NCBI GenBank assembly: GCA_001780385.1 | Contig: MFGW01000114.1 | Location: 20,574 to 26,106, forward strand | Length of the DNA stretch: 5,533 nt | Direction: 5' to 3' | From: Candidatus Fischerbacteria bacterium RBG_13_37_8 | GTDB taxonomy: Bacteria > Acidobacteriota > HRBIN11 > MFGW01 | Part shown: positions 5,260-5,533 of the stretch, one piece after another | Layout: the number at the start of each line of letters is the position of its first letter | How positions within the stretch are numbered: the stretch's first letter is position 1 | Position numbers and translations under genes: made by a program | The notes under the pieces: model-generated | What the model saw: only the letters and a program-made list of their open reading frames with translations | The model's database searches: none | What the model was told of the DNA's origin: nothing

Positions 5260-5533
5260 ATGAACGTTAAAATTACTTCTTGCAAGGCATTAACATTATT
5301 AGAAATTAAAGAATTGCTCAAGTGCAATGTAGTATGGGCTGAGGAAGATCATCTCGGGACCCAGATTGAAAGAGCAGGCGCCGCCGATTTAATGAGTGAT
5401 GTTTTAGCATTTACAAGGCAGGGTTCATTGATGTTAACAGGGTTAGTAAACATTCAATCAGTACGCACAGCGGATATAGCAGAGGTACGTGCGATTATAT
5501 ATGTAAGAGGAAAAACTCCGACTCCAGATACTA
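5260..5533 (+). CDS. DRTGG-domain protein (3' end outside window)
   Basis: The first 91 codons of a gene that runs off the window. After a divergent N-terminal stretch (MNVKITSCKALTLLEIKELL), residues from about 44 onward read GAADLMSDVLAF, then GSLMLTGLVN, SVRTADIAEVRAIIYVRGKTP. This matches the small stand-alone DRTGG-domain proteins (family pattern SDLMSDVLAF, LLLTGLTNPQVVRTAE, AIVFVRGKRP, about 110-120 residues), so roughly 20-30 residues are probably missing. The biochemical function of these proteins is unknown. The domain is also found next to CBS or phosphotransacetylase/HPr-kinase-like modules and is thought to be a ligand- or nucleotide-sensing fold. Stand-alone copies commonly sit beside anti-sigma-type ATPase, NuoE/NuoF and iron-hydrogenase genes. 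The start is supported by GGAGA at 5248-5252 with 7-nt spacing. The gene is in the same frame as hdrA but separated from it by two stops (5200-5202 and 5215-5217), so it is a separate protein. Confidence 0.85.
   Translation, partial: MNVKITSCKALTLLEIKELLKCNVVWAEEDHLGTQIERAGAADLMSDVLAFTRQGSLMLTGLVNIQSVRTADIAEVRAIIYVRGKTPTPDT

Overview
The window comes from an anaerobic bacterium with a Gram-negative envelope. The envelope call rests on a BamD-type outer-membrane assembly lipoprotein. The anaerobic call rests on an hdrC-hdrB-hdrA operon encoding heterodisulfide-reductase-type iron-sulfur/flavin proteins, followed by a DRTGG-domain gene. The DNA is AT-rich throughout and all genes lie on the + strand. 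The lineage cannot be fixed from the sequence alone. An anaerobic planctomycete (for example an anammox relative) or a similar Hdr-carrying phylum is a guess, not a result.

Layout. Bases 1-2347 hold a compact three-gene run: the 3' part of a ribulose-phosphate 3-epimerase-like gene, an extended short-chain dehydrogenase of the nucleotide-sugar epimerase type, and bamD. The first two genes are 5 nt apart and the second and third overlap by 4 nt (ATGA), so they look co-transcribed. The run ends in a 15-bp perfect hairpin that contains the bamD stop codon. Bases 2348-2870 are about 520 nt of non-coding DNA. They hold a small repeat-like block with its own hairpin, some short palindromes, and a well-spaced candidate sigma-54 promoter at 2681-2696. 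Bases 2871-5533 hold the second operon: hdrC and hdrB (4-nt overlap), hdrA (29-nt gap) and a DRTGG-domain gene (57-nt gap) that runs off the window.

How the genes fit together. HdrC carries two four-cysteine [4Fe-4S] motifs and HdrB carries two complete CCG motifs, so the thiol/disulfide end of the Hdr module looks intact. HdrA is the odd member. It has the N-terminal HdrA domain and the first FAD-binding Rossmann motif, but it stops at 287 residues, just after the first half of the inserted ferredoxin domain. It therefore lacks more than half of a canonical HdrA. The next gene starts only 57 nt later and is a different protein, so a point nonsense mutation or frameshift does not explain the short form. 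DRTGG proteins are typically found in clusters with NuoE/NuoF- or hydrogenase-like electron-transfer subunits, so the operon may continue with such genes beyond the window (inference). The points most worth a second look are the short HdrA, its DRTGG neighbour, the sigma-54-type promoter, and an Rpe homologue with substitutions at conserved substrate-loop positions.
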